DNA from: Prosthecodimorpha staleyi
Lineage (GTDB): Bacteria > Pseudomonadota > Alphaproteobacteria > Rhizobiales > Ancalomicrobiaceae
Length of the DNA stretch: 64,000 nt
Direction of reading: 5' to 3'
NCBI RefSeq assembly: GCF_018729455.1
Contig: NZ_JAHHZF010000013.1
Coordinates: 109,152-173,151, forward strand
Shown here: piece by piece, positions 39,123 through 48,309 of the stretch
How positions within the stretch are numbered: the stretch's first letter is position 1
Layout: each line of letters starts with the position of its first letter
Notes under the pieces: model-generated
Told to the model about the DNA's origin: nothing
Databases searched by the model: none
The model's input: the letters and a program-made list of their open reading frames with translations, nothing else
Made by a program: the position numbers and the translations under genes

Positions 39123-41543
39123 TCAGGCGCGCAAGGCCGCGCCGGTCGCCTTGGCGACGGCGGCGACGATCTTCTTGGCGACCGCGTCGATCTCCGCGTC
39201 GGTCATGGTCTTGCCCTGCGGCTGCAGGGTGACCTCGACGGCGACCGACTTGCGGTTCTCGCCGAGGGCGGCACCGCGGAACACGTCGAACACCGCCACG
39301 TCGGCGACCAGGGCCTTGTCGACATTGCGGGTCGCCTTGACGATCCGGTCGGCCTCGACGGCCTCCTCGACCACGAAGGCGAAGTCGCGCCGGACCGGCA
39401 GGAGATCGGCCACCGCCAGCGCACCCTTGGAGCGGGTCGGCCGCGCCTTCGGCTCCGGGATGGCATCGAGATCGATCTCGAAGGCGACCAGCGGGCCGGA
39501 CACGTCGAGCGCTTCCAGCGTGCGCGGATGCAGTTCGCCGAAGGCGGCGATCACATTCTGCGGGCCGAGCTGGAGCACGGCCGAGCGGCCGGGATGGAAC
39601 CAGCCGGGTGCGGTCCGGGCGAGCTGCATGCGCTCGACCGGCGCGCCGAGCGCCTCCAGCACCGCGACGGCATCCGCCTTGGCGTCGAGCCACGAGGCAT
39701 CCGGGGCGGCACCGGTCCAGTGCCGGCCGGCGCCGGTCATGACCGCATTGCCGCGCCGGATGCCGGAGATCAGCATGCGCTGGTCCTTCGGCCGGTCGCC
39801 GCGGAAGGCCTGGCCGACCTCGAACAGCGCGACATCGCCGATGCCCCGGTCGGCATTGCGCTGCGCGGCGGTGATCAGCCCGGCGAGCAGGCTCGGCCGC
39901 ATGTCGGAGAGATCGGACGCGATCGGGTTGGCGAGCGCCAGTTCCGGCTTGCCGCCGCCGAACAGCTCGGCCTGCGCCTTCGACACGAAGGACCAGGTGA
40001 CGGCCTCCAGCATGCCGCGCGCGGCGAGCGTGCGGCGCGCCTTCGACCGGCGGATCTGCGCCGTCGTCAGCACGCGCGCGCCGACCGAGCCGGCCCGGTC
40101 GAGCGGCTTCAGCGGCACCTTGTCGAGGCCGTGGATGCGGACGATCTCCTCGACCAGGTCGGCCTTGCCGTGGATGTCGTTGCGCCAGGACGGCGGCGAG
40201 ACGCGGAACTCGTCGCTGACCGAGACGACCAGGAAGCCGAGCCGTTCCAGGATGTGCTTGACCTCGATCCAGTGCAGGTCGAGCCCGGAGAGCCGCTTGA
40301 CCTCGGCGAGCGGGAAGCGGATGACGCGGTCGGTCTCCGGCGGAGTGCCGACCCTGACCACCTCGGACGGCTCGCCGCCGCACAGGTCCATGACCATGCG
40401 GGTGGCCAGCTCGATGCCGGGGCCGAGATAGGCCGGATCGACGCCGCGCTCGAAGCGGTAGCGCGCGTCCGACACGATGCCGGTGCGCCGGCCGGTCTCG
40501 GCGGTCTTCAGCGGGTCGAAATAGGCGCATTCGATGAAGACGTTGCGGGTCTCCTCGCTGCAGCCGGTGTCCTCGCCGCCCATGATGCCGCCGAAGCCGA
40601 GCACGGCCCGGTCGTCCGCGATCACGCACATGCGCGGGTCGACCGCATAGGTCTTGCCGTCGAGCGCCAGGAAGCTTTCGCCGTCGCGGCCGAGGCGGGC
40701 CCGGATCGTGCCGGTCAGCTTGTCGGCGTCATAGACGTGCAGCGGGCGGCCCTGGTCGAGCGAGATGTAGTTGGTGATGTCGACCAGCGCGTTGATCGGC
40801 CGGAGCCCGACCGCGCGCAGGCGCTTCTGCATCCAGTCCGGGCTCGGCCCGTTCTTCACGCCGCGCACCGTGCGGCCGTAGAAGGCCGGGCAGACCACCG
40901 GTCCCTCGGCCGGAAATTCGAGCGCGACCGCCTGCGGCGAGACGAACAGGCCCTTGATCGGCCGGCTCGGCTCCGGCTTCAGCGTGCCGAGATCGGCGGC
41001 GGCCAGATCGCGCGCGATGCCGCGCACGCCCGTGCAGTCGGCCCGGTTCGGCGTCAGCGAGACGTCGATCACCGGATCGTCGAGATCCGCATAGGCGACG
41101 TAGGACATGCCGACCGGCGCATCGGCCGGCAGCTCGATGATGCCGTCATGGTCCTCGGACAGTTGTAGCTCGGCGGCCGAACACAGCATGCCGCGGCTTT
41201 CCACGCCGCGGATCGTGCCGACCCCGAGGGTGATGTCCTTGCCGGGAATGTAGGTGCCGGGCGGCGAGAAGACCGACTTCATGCCGGTGCGCGCATTGGG
41301 GGCGCCGCAGACGACCTGGACGGGCTCGCCCTCGCCGGTATCGACCATGCACACCCGCAGCCGGTCGGCATTGGGGTGCTGCACGGCGGAGACCACATAG
41401 GCGACCGTGAACGGCCGGAGCTGCTTGGCCTTGTCCTCGACGCCCTCGACCTCGAGGCCGACGGCGGTCAGCGCCTCGACGATCTGATCGAGCGAGGCGC
41501 CCGTGTCGAGATGGTCCTTGAGCCAGGAAAGCGTGAATTTCAT
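39123..41543 (-). CDS. pheT: Phenylalanine-tRNA ligase beta subunit
   Basis: 806-residue beta chain of the (alpha-beta)2 phenylalanyl-tRNA synthetase. It begins MKFTLSWLKDHLDTGASLDQ, followed by the OB-fold tRNA-binding module (about 39-150, PFTVAYVVSAVQHPNADRLR), the B3/B4 editing domain (with RPLHVYDADKL and the FGGIMGGEDTG editing block), the B5 domain, the inactive class II core and the C-terminal anticodon-binding FDX-ACB domain ending near residue 800. Length is normal. It is separated from pheS by a two-gene insertion (41568-42316) but remains in the same orientation, so it probably depends on read-through from the rpmI promoter. The nearest upstream gene ends 24 bases before its start. 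Confidence 0.97.
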   Translation of the reverse strand: MKFTLSWLKDHLDTGASLDQIVEALTAVGLEVEGVEDKAKQLRPFTVAYVVSAVQHPNADRLRVCMVDTGEGEPVQVVCGAPNARTGMKSVFSPPGTYIPGKDITLGVGTIRGVESRGMLCSAAELQLSEDHDGIIELPADAPVGMSYVAYADLDDPVIDVSLTPNRADCTGVRGIARDLAAADLGTLKPEPSRPIKGLFVSPQAVALEFPAEGPVVCPAFYGRTVRGVKNGPSPDWMQKRLRAVGLRPINALVDITNYISLDQGRPLHVYDADKLTGTIRARLGRDGESFLALDGKTYAVDPRMCVIADDRAVLGFGGIMGGEDTGCSEETRNVFIECAYFDPLKTAETGRRTGIVSDARYRFERGVDPAYLGPGIELATRMVMDLCGGEPSEVVRVGTPPETDRVIRFPLAEVKRLSGLDLHWIEVKHILERLGFLVVSVSDEFRVSPPSWRNDIHGKADLVEEIVRIHGLDKVPLKPLDRAGSVGARVLTTAQIRRSKARRTLAARGMLEAVTWSFVSKAQAELFGGGKPELALANPIASDLSDMRPSLLAGLITAAQRNADRGIGDVALFEVGQAFRGDRPKDQRMLISGIRRGNAVMTGAGRHWTGAAPDASWLDAKADAVAVLEALGAPVERMQLARTAPGWFHPGRSAVLQLGPQNVIAAFGELHPRTLEALDVSGPLVAFEIDLDAIPEPKARPTRSKGALAVADLLPVRRDFAFVVEEAVEADRIVKATRNVDKALVADVAVFDVFRGAALGENRKSVAVEVTLQPQGKTMTDAEIDAVAKKIVAAVAKATGAALRA

Positions 41544-41567
41544 GGGAGGCCCGTACTTTGTGCCGCG

Positions 41568-42029
41568 TCAGGAGCGCGACTTGAGCAGGAGGAGCGTGGC
41601 GAGTTCGGTGCGCAGGTTCGGATCCAGGTTCCTGACCTGGATCGTGGCCTGCAATGCCGTCATCACGAGCGAAAAGACGTCGTTGCGGGAGAGACGGAAC
41701 GGGCGCGGATCGTAGTCGGCCGCGTGCCGTTCCTCTTGAAGCTGGATGAAAGCCGTACTGATCTGGTCGACTTCCTGCGAGAGTGCCCGCGTCGTAGCCC
41801 GGCGCAGTTCGTCCCGCGCCTTGGTGTGATCGAGCGCACGATAGACCCGCAGCCAGGCCTCCGAATGCCGCTTGCCGCTGCCCACCAGTTGGTCCGCGTT
41901 CGACCGGCACAGGGCGTGGAACAACGCATAGTAGGCCGAACTGACCGCGCGCCGCAGGTCCGCCTGCCGCGGAGGACCCTTCTTCAACGCGAGGTCGCGC
42001 GCCGCTTCGAGGATATGAAGCGAGTTCAT
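41568..42029 (-). CDS. HEPN-domain-like protein inserted between pheS and pheT
   Basis: 153-residue mainly helical protein. The segment RRAVSSAYYALFHALCRSNA and the later ERHAADYDPRP are typical of HEPN-type helical bundles, many of which are RNases or partners of nucleotidyltransferases in toxin-antitoxin systems. The catalytic HEPN pattern R-x4-6-H is not obvious; the closest are RALDH and ERHAADYD, so nuclease activity is uncertain. Its ATG overlaps the stop codon of the upstream 96-residue gene by four bases (ATGA), so the two are translated together. Hand counts of its lines give about 60-62% GC against about 72% for an adjacent line of pheT, which suggests acquisition. It could be a toxin, an abortive-infection component or a stable fused neighbour of PheST. 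Confidence 0.65.
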   Translation of the reverse strand: MNSLHILEAARDLALKKGPPRQADLRRAVSSAYYALFHALCRSNADQLVGSGKRHSEAWLRVYRALDHTKARDELRRATTRALSQEVDQISTAFIQLQEERHAADYDPRPFRLSRNDVFSLVMTALQATIQVRNLDPNLRTELATLLLLKSRS

Positions 42030-42316
42030 TCCTCGTCCTCGTCGACGGCAAACTCCTCGCCCGGGCTTCGATATCTCAGATAGGCGACGCGATCGTCGCC
42101 GTTCTGGCGCAGGACATCGTTGATGGCGACCATCGCGTTCAGGAAGATGTCGCCTTCGAGCCGGATCGGCAGACTGTGGTGCGAGGTCACGTAGACCGCC
42201 GGGGCGCCGACGAAGTCGTGCCCGGACTCCGCCTCGATATGGTCGAAACCGAACGGACCCAGAATCTCCCGCAATTTGGGAGATGCCAGTTTGACGATGT
42301 CTGCGTCCTTCAACAT
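42026..42316 (-). CDS. Small acidic partner of the HEPN-like protein
   Basis: 96-residue protein I do not recognise by name. It begins MLKDADIVKLASPKLREILG, continues with FGFDHIEAESGHDFVGAPAV, a beta-rich middle (YVTSHHSLPIRLEGDIFLNA), the helix MVAINDVLRQNGDDRVAYLR and a very acidic end EEFAVDEDEE. The pattern of a small acidic protein encoded before a HEPN-like gene resembles antitoxin-toxin order. The ATG at 42316 is chosen because GGGGGAT-type purines precede it and the track's longer start would be a TTG. It lies 34 bases after the pheS stop. The acidic tail would suit binding to the basic HEPN partner; this is inference. Confidence 0.6.
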   Translation of the reverse strand: MLKDADIVKLASPKLREILGPFGFDHIEAESGHDFVGAPAVYVTSHHSLPIRLEGDIFLNAMVAINDVLRQNGDDRVAYLRYRSPGEEFAVDEDEE

Positions 42317-42350
42317 GGGTTCATCCCCCAGGCGGCGGTGACGGATCAAC

Positions 42351-43451
42351 CTACTGCGCGCTCAGGCCCCCGAACAGGGTCGGCAGGTCGAGCGGGCGGA
42401 AGCCGTAGTGGCGGATCCAGCGGGCGTCGGCGTCGAAGAAGGCGCGCAGGTCGGGCATGCCGTATTTCAGCATGGCGATGCGGTCGATGCCCATGCCCCA
42501 GGCGAAGCCCTGATACTCGTCGGGATCGATGCCGCCGAATTTCAGCACGTTCGGATGGATCATGCCGCAGCCGAGGATCTCCAGCCAGTCGTCGCCCTCG
42601 CCGAACTTGATCTCCGGCCCGGACCGGTCGCAGCGGATGTCGACCTCCATGGACGGCTCCGTGAACGGGAAGAAGCTCGGCCGGAAGCGCATCTCGACAT
42701 GGTCGACCTCGAAGAAGGCCCTGCAGAATTCCTGCAGCACCCACTTCATCGTGCCGATCGTCGAGGTCTTGTCGATGACCAGCCCCTCGACCTGATGGAA
42801 CATCGGCGTGTGGGTCTGGTCGCTGTCGCAGCGGTAGGTCCGGCCCGGGATGATCACGCGGATCGGCGGCTTCTCGGTCTCCATGGTGCGGATCTGCACC
42901 GGCGAGGTGTGGGTGCGCAGCAGCTTGCGCTCGCCGTTGGCGTCCGGATGGAAGAAGAAGGTGTCGTGCATCTCCCGCGCCGGATGGCCGACGGGGAAGT
43001 TCAGCGCGGTGAAGTTGTAGTAGTCGGTCTCCACGTCCGGACCCTCGGCGACGCGGAAGCCCATGTCGGCGAAGATGGCGGTGAGTTCGTCGACCACCTG
43101 GCTGATCGGGTGGATGCGGCCCTCGCCGGCCGGGTTCGGGCGCGCCGGCAGGGTCACGTCGACGGTCTCGCGGGCCAGTCGCTCGGCCAGCGCGGCGTCC
43201 TTCAAGACGACGCGGCGGGTGGCGAGCGCTTCGCTGACGCGGTCCTTGACGGCGTTGATGGCGGCGCCGGCGGCCTTGCGTTCGTCCGGCGCCAGCGCAC
43301 CCAGCGTCTTCATCCGCTCGGAGATGGAGCCCTTCTTGCCGAGCGCGGCGACGCGGACGGCTTCCAGCGCGGCCTCGTCGGCGGCCGCCCCGATATCCGT
43401 CAGGATGGCTTCCTCGACCTTGGCGAGATCGATGTCTTCGGTGACGCTCAT
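42351..43451 (-). CDS. pheS: Phenylalanine-tRNA ligase alpha subunit
   Basis: 366-residue alpha chain carrying the class II aminoacylation site. An N-terminal coiled-coil tRNA-binding arm (about 1-100) is followed by the core: [50 protein letters not shown] (motif 1 region), [33 protein letters not shown] (motif 2) and the C-terminal [20 protein letters not shown] (motif 3). The ATG at 43451 is the family start; upstream in-frame codons lack similarity. It follows rplT with 145 bases between, which contain two hairpins. In most bacteria pheT follows directly; here two extra genes intervene. Confidence 0.97.
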   Translation of the reverse strand: MSVTEDIDLAKVEEAILTDIGAAADEAALEAVRVAALGKKGSISERMKTLGALAPDERKAAGAAINAVKDRVSEALATRRVVLKDAALAERLARETVDVTLPARPNPAGEGRIHPISQVVDELTAIFADMGFRVAEGPDVETDYYNFTALNFPVGHPAREMHDTFFFHPDANGERKLLRTHTSPVQIRTMETEKPPIRVIIPGRTYRCDSDQTHTPMFHQVEGLVIDKTSTIGTMKWVLQEFCRAFFEVDHVEMRFRPSFFPFTEPSMEVDIRCDRSGPEIKFGEGDDWLEILGCGMIHPNVLKFGGIDPDEYQGFAWGMGIDRIAMLKYGMPDLRAFFDADARWIRHYGFRPLDLPTLFGGLSAQ

Positions 43452-43509
43452 GGCGCGTTTCCCGTGTGGCCGGGCCTGCCGGCGGAAGTGGAAGGGTGGC
43501 GCAAACGAA

Positions 43510-43533
43510 AAGCCCCGCCGTTGGGCGGGGCTT
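43510..43533 (-). terminator. Rho-independent terminator between rplT and pheS
   Basis: On the minus strand AAGCCCCGCC (43533-43524) pairs with GGCGGGGCTT (43519-43510) around a four-base loop, followed by TTCGTTTG. It is preceded by another perfect hairpin, CGGGTCTC/GAGACCCG (43537-43554). It would stop much of the ribosomal-protein transcript before pheS; partial read-through or a regulated switch could set the level of PheST. Confidence 0.7.
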
Positions 43534-43596
43534 CGACGGGTCTCAAGAGACCCGGGATCGAGAGGAGGTCCGATCCGGCTTCGACGCGTCCCGCGA

Positions 43597-43962
43597 TCAG
43601 GCCGCGAGGGCGGCCTGCGCCTTGGCAACCAGGGCCTGGAACGCGTCCGGCTCGTGGATGGCGAGGTCCGACAGGACCTTGCGATCGACCTCGACGCCGG
43701 CCTTGTTCAGGCCGTCGATAAATCGGCTGTAGTTCATGTTCCAGTCGATCGCCCGAACCGCGGCGTTGATGCGCTGGATCCAGAGAGCCCGGAAATTGCG
43801 CTTCTTGTTGCGGCGGTCGCGATAGGCATACTGCATGCCCTTGTCGACGGCCGCCTTGGCGGTGCGGATGGTATTCTTGCGGCGGCCATAGTAGCCCTTG
43901 GCGGCCTTCAGAACCTTCTTATGCTTGGCGTGAGCGGTGACACCGCGCTTAACACGAGCCAT
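43597..43962 (-). CDS. rplT: Ribosomal protein L20
   Basis: 121-residue 50S ribosomal protein L20, an early assembly protein binding 23S rRNA. It has the highly conserved start [20 protein letters not shown], then [40 protein letters not shown] and the C-terminal domain with [20 protein letters not shown]. Length is standard. It follows rpmI with 36 bases between and shares its promoter. In many bacteria L20 represses its own operon by binding the mRNA leader; no pseudoknot was resolved here. Confidence 0.98.
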   Translation of the reverse strand: MARVKRGVTAHAKHKKVLKAAKGYYGRRKNTIRTAKAAVDKGMQYAYRDRRNKKRNFRALWIQRINAAVRAIDWNMNYSRFIDGLNKAGVEVDRKVLSDLAIHEPDAFQALVAKAQAALAA

Positions 43963-43998
43963 GTCGTCAATCCTTTATCGGAAGAGGTCGGTGTCCGT

Positions 43999-44196
43999 TC
44001 ACGCGTAGGGCATGAACTTGCGGATGATCTTCGCATCGCTCTCGCAGAGCACCGTGGTGCCGCGGGCGTTGCGCACGAACTTCGCAGTGCGCTTGATCAT
44101 GCCGTGACGCTTGCCGGCCTGCTGGACCTTGACGTGACGGTTGGCGGTGAGCTTGAAGCGCTTCTTGGCGCCGCTCTTGGTCTTCATCTTGGGCAT
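43999..44196 (-). CDS. rpmI: Ribosomal protein L35
   Basis: 65-residue 50S ribosomal protein L35: [20 protein letters not shown], then [20 protein letters not shown] and the end IIRKFMPYA. Length is the normal 65-66. The ATG at 44196 is the family start; the track's longer frame adds a leader with no conservation. The gene begins the operon rpmI-rplT-pheS-(insertion)-pheT. Translation initiation factor gene infC, often directly upstream, is absent; kynU lies there on the other strand. Confidence 0.98.
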   Translation of the reverse strand: MPKMKTKSGAKKRFKLTANRHVKVQQAGKRHGMIKRTAKFVRNARGTTVLCESDAKIIRKFMPYA

Positions 44197-44374
44197 TTGG
44201 CTCTCGCATGTTGCGGAAGACGGTCGTGGCGAAGCGACGCTTCGCCGGAGCGCGCGGCCGGCGCCTGTCGGCACACCGCGCGTGAACCCCCGTCATCCTG
44301 AGTTGATCTGGGTTCGAGCCTTCATGAACCGACACGGCATGCCCTTACGCCGGCCTGTTCGAGAGACGGGGCGG

Positions 44375-44403
44375 GTTATAGGGGCAGAGACGGAAAAATG
44401 CAA
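44375..44403 (-). promoter_or_regulatory. Promoter of the rpmI-rplT-pheS-pheT operon
   Basis: On the minus strand -35 TTGCAT (44403-44398) and -10 TATAAC (44380-44375) with a 17-base spacer. This places the start of transcription near 44368, giving an rpmI leader of roughly 170 bases. Confidence 0.65.
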
Positions 44404-44501
44404 CGGGCCGTGTCGCGGCGACGCGTGGCCGCGACCGGTCGGTACGGACGCGGCACGATCGGGATATTTCAATCTTCAAACGTCGTCGGATCGGCAAGGC
44501 A

Positions 44502-44530
44502 TTGCCGCCCGAGTGCCCGATGGGCGGCAA
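44502..44530 (+). promoter_or_regulatory. Hairpin in the kynU leader
   Basis: Perfect 9-bp inverted repeat TTGCCGCCC (44502-44510) and GGGCGGCAA (44522-44530) with an 11-base loop, ending 62 bases before the kynU start. There is no T tract, so it is not a terminator. It may be an mRNA structure or protein site; nothing identifies the regulator. Confidence 0.4.
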
Positions 44531-44592
44531 GAAGGGCAAGAAATTTCCGCCGATCCGGGTCAGTCTTGCCTCAACCCATCAGGAGACCCCGC

Positions 44593-45825
44593 GTGACCGC
44601 CCTGACCCGACAGGATTGCCTCGCCCTCGATGCCGCCGATCCGCTCGCCAGCCTGCGCGATCGCTTCGATCTGCCGGAGGGCGTGATCTATCTCGACGGC
44701 AATTCGCTCGGCGCCCTGCCGAAGGGGGTGGCGGAGCGGGTCGAGCAGGTCGTGCGCTTGGAATGGGGGCGCGACCTGATCCGCTCCTGGAACACGGCCG
44801 ACTGGTACGGCGCGCCCGGCCGGGTCGGCGCCAAGCTCGCTCCGCTCCTCGGCGCCCGGCCGAACGAGGTGACCATCACCGACACCATCTCGGTCAATCT
44901 CTACAAGCTGCTCGTCGCCGCGGTGCGGATGCGGCCGGGGCGCTCGCGCATCCTGTGCGAGGCCGGCAACTTCCCGTCCGACAACCATATCGTGGATTCG
45001 GTCGCCCGCCAGTTCGGCCTGGAGGTCGTGGCTGTGCCTGCAGGCGAGATCGCGGCGGCGGTCGACGGCACGGTGGCGGTCGCGACCCTCAGCCACGTCA
45101 ACTACCGCAGCGCGTTGATGCAGGACATGGGCGCGGTCACCGAGGCGATCCACCGGGCCGGCGCGCTGGCGGTCTGGGACCTCGCCCATTCCTCCGGGGC
45201 GGTCCGGCTCGACCTCGACGGCACCGGCGCCGACTTCGCGGTCGGCTGCGGCTACAAGTATCTCAACGGCGGTCCCGGCGCGCCGAGCCATATCTTCGTC
45301 GCCGAACGCCACCAGGCGGCCTTCGACCAGCCGCTGACCGGCTGGTTCGCCCATGCGGCGCCGTTCCGCTTCGACCCCGGCTTCGCGCGCGCCGACGGCA
45401 TCCGGGCCGCGCTCTGCTCGACCCCGCAGATGCTCTCGCTGATCGCGCTGGAAGCCGCGCTCGACGCCTTCGCGGGCGTCGACATGGGCGCGCTCGAAGC
45501 CAAGGGCCGGGCGCTCGGCGATCTCCTGATCCGCTTCCACGACGAGCGTCTCGCCCGCTTCGGCAGCGCGGTGGCGAGCCCGCGCGAGACGGCGCGGCGC
45601 GGCAGCCATGTTTCGATCGCCCTCGACGGCGGCTTCCCGGTCATGGCGCGGCTGATCGAGCGCGGCATCATCGGCGACTTCCGCGCGCCCGACATCCTGC
45701 GCTTCGGCTTTGCGCCGCTCTACCTGCGCTTCGTCGACATCTACGACGCGGCCGAGGCGCTCGAAGCCATCCTGGCTGCGGACGACTGGCGCGATGCACC
45801 CGTCGCGACGGGCGCCGTCACCTGA
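44593..45825 (+). CDS. kynU: Kynureninase
   Basis: 410-residue PLP-dependent hydrolase that splits L-kynurenine into anthranilate and alanine. Seen: [20 protein letters not shown], the active-site block [57 protein letters not shown] with the PLP-pyridine Asp, and [20 protein letters not shown] with the Schiff-base Lys of GYKYLN. The start is the GTG at 44593 because AGGAG lies eight bases before it and the encoded [20 protein letters not shown] matches the family N-terminus. It opens a tryptophan-catabolic series kynU-kynA-regulator-kynB-like on one strand. Confidence 0.95.
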   Translation: MTALTRQDCLALDAADPLASLRDRFDLPEGVIYLDGNSLGALPKGVAERVEQVVRLEWGRDLIRSWNTADWYGAPGRVGAKLAPLLGARPNEVTITDTISVNLYKLLVAAVRMRPGRSRILCEAGNFPSDNHIVDSVARQFGLEVVAVPAGEIAAAVDGTVAVATLSHVNYRSALMQDMGAVTEAIHRAGALAVWDLAHSSGAVRLDLDGTGADFAVGCGYKYLNGGPGAPSHIFVAERHQAAFDQPLTGWFAHAAPFRFDPGFARADGIRAALCSTPQMLSLIALEAALDAFAGVDMGALEAKGRALGDLLIRFHDERLARFGSAVASPRETARRGSHVSIALDGGFPVMARLIERGIIGDFRAPDILRFGFAPLYLRFVDIYDAAEALEAILAADDWRDAPVATGAVT

Positions 45826-45883
45826 TCCGCCGATCGCCTCTCCCGATGCCGATCCTCTCCCGCCGAGACCGAGCCGAGCCCCC

Positions 45884-46729
45884 ATGACCGAAGCCACCGA
45901 GACCGCCGCCGGGCGCTGGCACGATGCCAAGCTCGATTTCACCCGGGACATGTCCTATGCGGACTATCTCGATCTCGACCGCATTCTCGCCGCCCAGCAT
46001 CCGCTCTCGCCGGACCGCAACGAACTGCTGTTCATCATCCAGCACCAGACCTCCGAGCTCTGGATGCGGCTGATGCTGCACGAACTCGACGGCGCGATGG
46101 CGATGGTCCGCGACGACAAGCTGCCGCCGGCCTTCAAGATGCTGGCCCGCGTCTCGCGCATCATGGCGCAGCTCGTCTCCGCCTGGGACGTGCTGGCGAC
46201 CATGACGCCCTCGGAATACAGCGCCATCCGGCCCTATCTGGCAGCCAGTTCCGGCTTCCAGTCCTTCCAGTACCGCACCATTGAGTTCCGGCTCGGCAAC
46301 AAGAATGCCGCCATGCTGTCCCCGCACCGGCACCGCCCCGACCGGCTGGCCATGGTCGAGGCGGCGTTTGCCGAGCCGTCTCTTTATGATGAGGCCGTCC
46401 GCCTGCTCGCCCGGCGCGGTTTCGCGATCGACCCGGCGCTGCTGGAGCGCGACTGGCGCCAGCCGAAGCCCGACGACGACGGCGTGGCGGCCGCGTGGAC
46501 GGCGATCTACCGCGATCCGGAGCGCCATTTCGACCTCTACGAACTGGCCGAGGAACTGGTCGACCTGGAGGACGCCTTCCGGCTCTGGCGCTTCCGCCAC
46601 CTGACCACCGTCGAACGGATCATCGGCCTGAAGCGCGGCACGGGCGGCACCGTCGGGACCGGCTATCTGCGCAAGATGCTGGATGTGGTCCTGTTCCCGG
46701 AGCTCTGGCGGCTCAGGACCGAACTCTGA
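45884..46729 (+). CDS. kynA: Tryptophan 2,3-dioxygenase
   Basis: 281-residue heme dioxygenase that opens the indole ring of L-tryptophan to N-formylkynurenine. Seen: [40 protein letters not shown] with the distal His of [26 protein letters not shown], the heme-proximal [20 protein letters not shown] and the end [20 protein letters not shown]. Length is typical. The ATG at 45884 lies 58 bases after kynU; upstream in-frame codons overlap kynU and are rejected. With kynU and the formamidase it forms a complete tryptophan-to-anthranilate route. Confidence 0.96.
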   Translation: MTEATETAAGRWHDAKLDFTRDMSYADYLDLDRILAAQHPLSPDRNELLFIIQHQTSELWMRLMLHELDGAMAMVRDDKLPPAFKMLARVSRIMAQLVSAWDVLATMTPSEYSAIRPYLAASSGFQSFQYRTIEFRLGNKNAAMLSPHRHRPDRLAMVEAAFAEPSLYDEAVRLLARRGFAIDPALLERDWRQPKPDDDGVAAAWTAIYRDPERHFDLYELAEELVDLEDAFRLWRFRHLTTVERIIGLKRGTGGTVGTGYLRKMLDVVLFPELWRLRTEL

Positions 46730-46852
46730 GAGGTGGTTTCCCGGGCAGCGGTTTGTGCCTTAGGATGGCGGCCGTCGGGCAAATTCTTTCCACCTTGGCG
46801 GTTTCGCCAGACCGGAATCTGCGCCGACGGCTGCTGCACCCGGCGAGGTCCG

Positions 46853-47386
46853 ATGTCCGACCGAATCGCGAAGGCCCGCCCGCGTCCCGGCGGGACCGAC
46901 CGGCCCGCCGCCGAAGCGGCGGGCGACCTGAGCAAGGCCGACCGGATCATCCTGCAATCCCTGCAGGAGGATGCCCGGCTGACGACGGCGGAACTGGCCG
47001 AGCGGATCGTGATGTCCACGTCGCCCTGCTGGCGTCGCGTCAAGCGGCTCGAGGAGGACGGCTACATCACCGGCTATCACGCGGTGGTCGATGCCAAGAA
47101 GCTCGGCTACGGCGTCGCCGCCTATGTGCTGGTCGGCACCGAGAGCACCCACGAAGCCGACACCAACACCTTCGAGGAGGCCGTCCGGGCGATGCCGGAG
47201 GTGCTGTTCTGCTACGGCGTCTCCGGTTCGGACGACTACATCCTGCATGTCATCGCGCGCGATCTCGACGACTTCTACGAGAGCGTTTTCAACCGCATCC
47301 GCCGCTTGCCCCTGGTCAAGCGCACCCAGACCATGTTCGCCATGAAGACCGTCAAGGCTTCGCTGGCGGTACCGGTCGCGCCCTGA
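46853..47386 (+). CDS. Lrp/AsnC family transcriptional regulator
   Basis: 177-residue feast/famine regulator. A 25-residue variable tail is followed by the helix-turn-helix (LSKADRIILQSLQEDARLTT, AELAERIVMSTSPCWRRVKR LEEDGYI region) and the RAM ligand/oligomerisation domain (VAAYVLVGTESTHEADTNTF through LPLVKRTQTMFAMKTVK). The ATG at 46853 is chosen over a start 40 codons upstream that lacks family similarity. Placed between kynA and the formamidase gene, it is probably a local activator or repressor responding to tryptophan or kynurenine. Such Lrp-type regulators (KynR) control kyn genes in other proteobacteria. Confidence 0.9.
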   Translation: MSDRIAKARPRPGGTDRPAAEAAGDLSKADRIILQSLQEDARLTTAELAERIVMSTSPCWRRVKRLEEDGYITGYHAVVDAKKLGYGVAAYVLVGTESTHEADTNTFEEAVRAMPEVLFCYGVSGSDDYILHVIARDLDDFYESVFNRIRRLPLVKRTQTMFAMKTVKASLAVPVAP

Positions 47387-47435
47387 TCCTCCGGCCTCCC
47401 CGGCACCCCCTCAGACCCCCGACCAGGAGACTGCC

Positions 47436-48263
47436 ATGACCGACGATCCCGAATTCTGGGAACGGGAACTCAACCCTCGCGTCGCCGTTCCGAATGCCGT
47501 CGAGACCTATGGCGAATGGCCGAAATGGGCGGCCGCCACGCGCGCGGCGCGCCCGCACCGGGCCAATATCTCCTATGGTCCGCACCCGCGCGATCTGATG
47601 GACATCTTCCCGGCGGCCGAGCCGAAGGGCACCGTCGTGTTCATCCACGGCGGCTACTGGCGCGCCTTCTCCAAGGACGATTTCTCCTGGGTCGCCGAGG
47701 GCTTCGTCGATCTCGGCTACACCACCGTCATCCTCAACTATCCGCTCTGTCCGCAGGCGACGCTGCGCGAGATCGTCGATTCCACCCGACGCGGCCTCAA
47801 GGTGCTGATCGGCGAAGAACTGGGCACGGCCGAGCGCGACCGGATCGTCGTCACGGGCCATTCGGCCGGCGGATATCTGACGGCGCTGGCGCTGGCCACC
47901 GACTGGACGGCGATGGGGCTGCCGCGCGACCCGTTCCGCGGTGCCGTGCCGATCTCCGGCGTGTTCGAACTGGCGCCGCTGATCCACACCACCATGAATG
48001 CGGCCATCGGCCTCGACGAGGCGGAAGCGCTGGCCCTCAGCCTGTCCGGGACGCCGCCGAAGAGCCGCGCCAAATTGACGCTGGCGGTCGGCGGGCTGGA
48101 ATCGGTGGAGTTCCATCGCCAGAGCGAGGCGCTCGCCCTGGCCTGGAGCGGTCTCGGGCCGAAGCTCCTCGACCTCGCCGACCGCAACCATTTCACGATC
48201 CTGGACGACCTGCGCATGCCGGGCAGTCCCCTGCATCGGGCCATCCTGGAAACGCTGGACTAG
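47436..48263 (+). CDS. kynB: Alpha/beta-hydrolase, probable kynurenine formamidase
   Basis: 275-residue alpha/beta-hydrolase. Seen: the oxyanion motif VFIHGGYWRAFSKDDFSW, NYPLCPQATLREIVDSTRRG, the nucleophile elbow VTGHSAGGYLTAL with Ser of GHSAG, a likely acid Asp in the GGLESVEFHRQSEALA region, and the His of DRNHFTILDDL near the end. HGGYWR and GHSAGGY are typical of N-formylkynurenine formamidases of this fold. It is therefore a good candidate for the middle step between KynA and KynU. The classical metal-dependent KynB is a different fold, so the symbol is functional rather than orthologous. The ATG follows AGGAGACTGCC. Confidence 0.8.
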   Translation: MTDDPEFWERELNPRVAVPNAVETYGEWPKWAAATRAARPHRANISYGPHPRDLMDIFPAAEPKGTVVFIHGGYWRAFSKDDFSWVAEGFVDLGYTTVILNYPLCPQATLREIVDSTRRGLKVLIGEELGTAERDRIVVTGHSAGGYLTALALATDWTAMGLPRDPFRGAVPISGVFELAPLIHTTMNAAIGLDEAEALALSLSGTPPKSRAKLTLAVGGLESVEFHRQSEALALAWSGLGPKLLDLADRNHFTILDDLRMPGSPLHRAILETLD

Positions 48264-48309
48264 ACAAGGGTCGATCGGAGCCGCCCGCTCCGGCCGGCCG
48301 GACCGCGTC

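Larger units (their letters stand above)
44197..44592. other. 396-base divergent spacer between rpmI and kynU
   Basis: Holds the rpmI promoter (44375-44403), an AT-richer stretch around 44461-44485, and the kynU leader hairpin (44502-44530). The rpmI leader of about 170 bases is long enough to form a regulatory RNA structure, but none was resolved by eye. No gene is supported. Confidence 0.55.
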
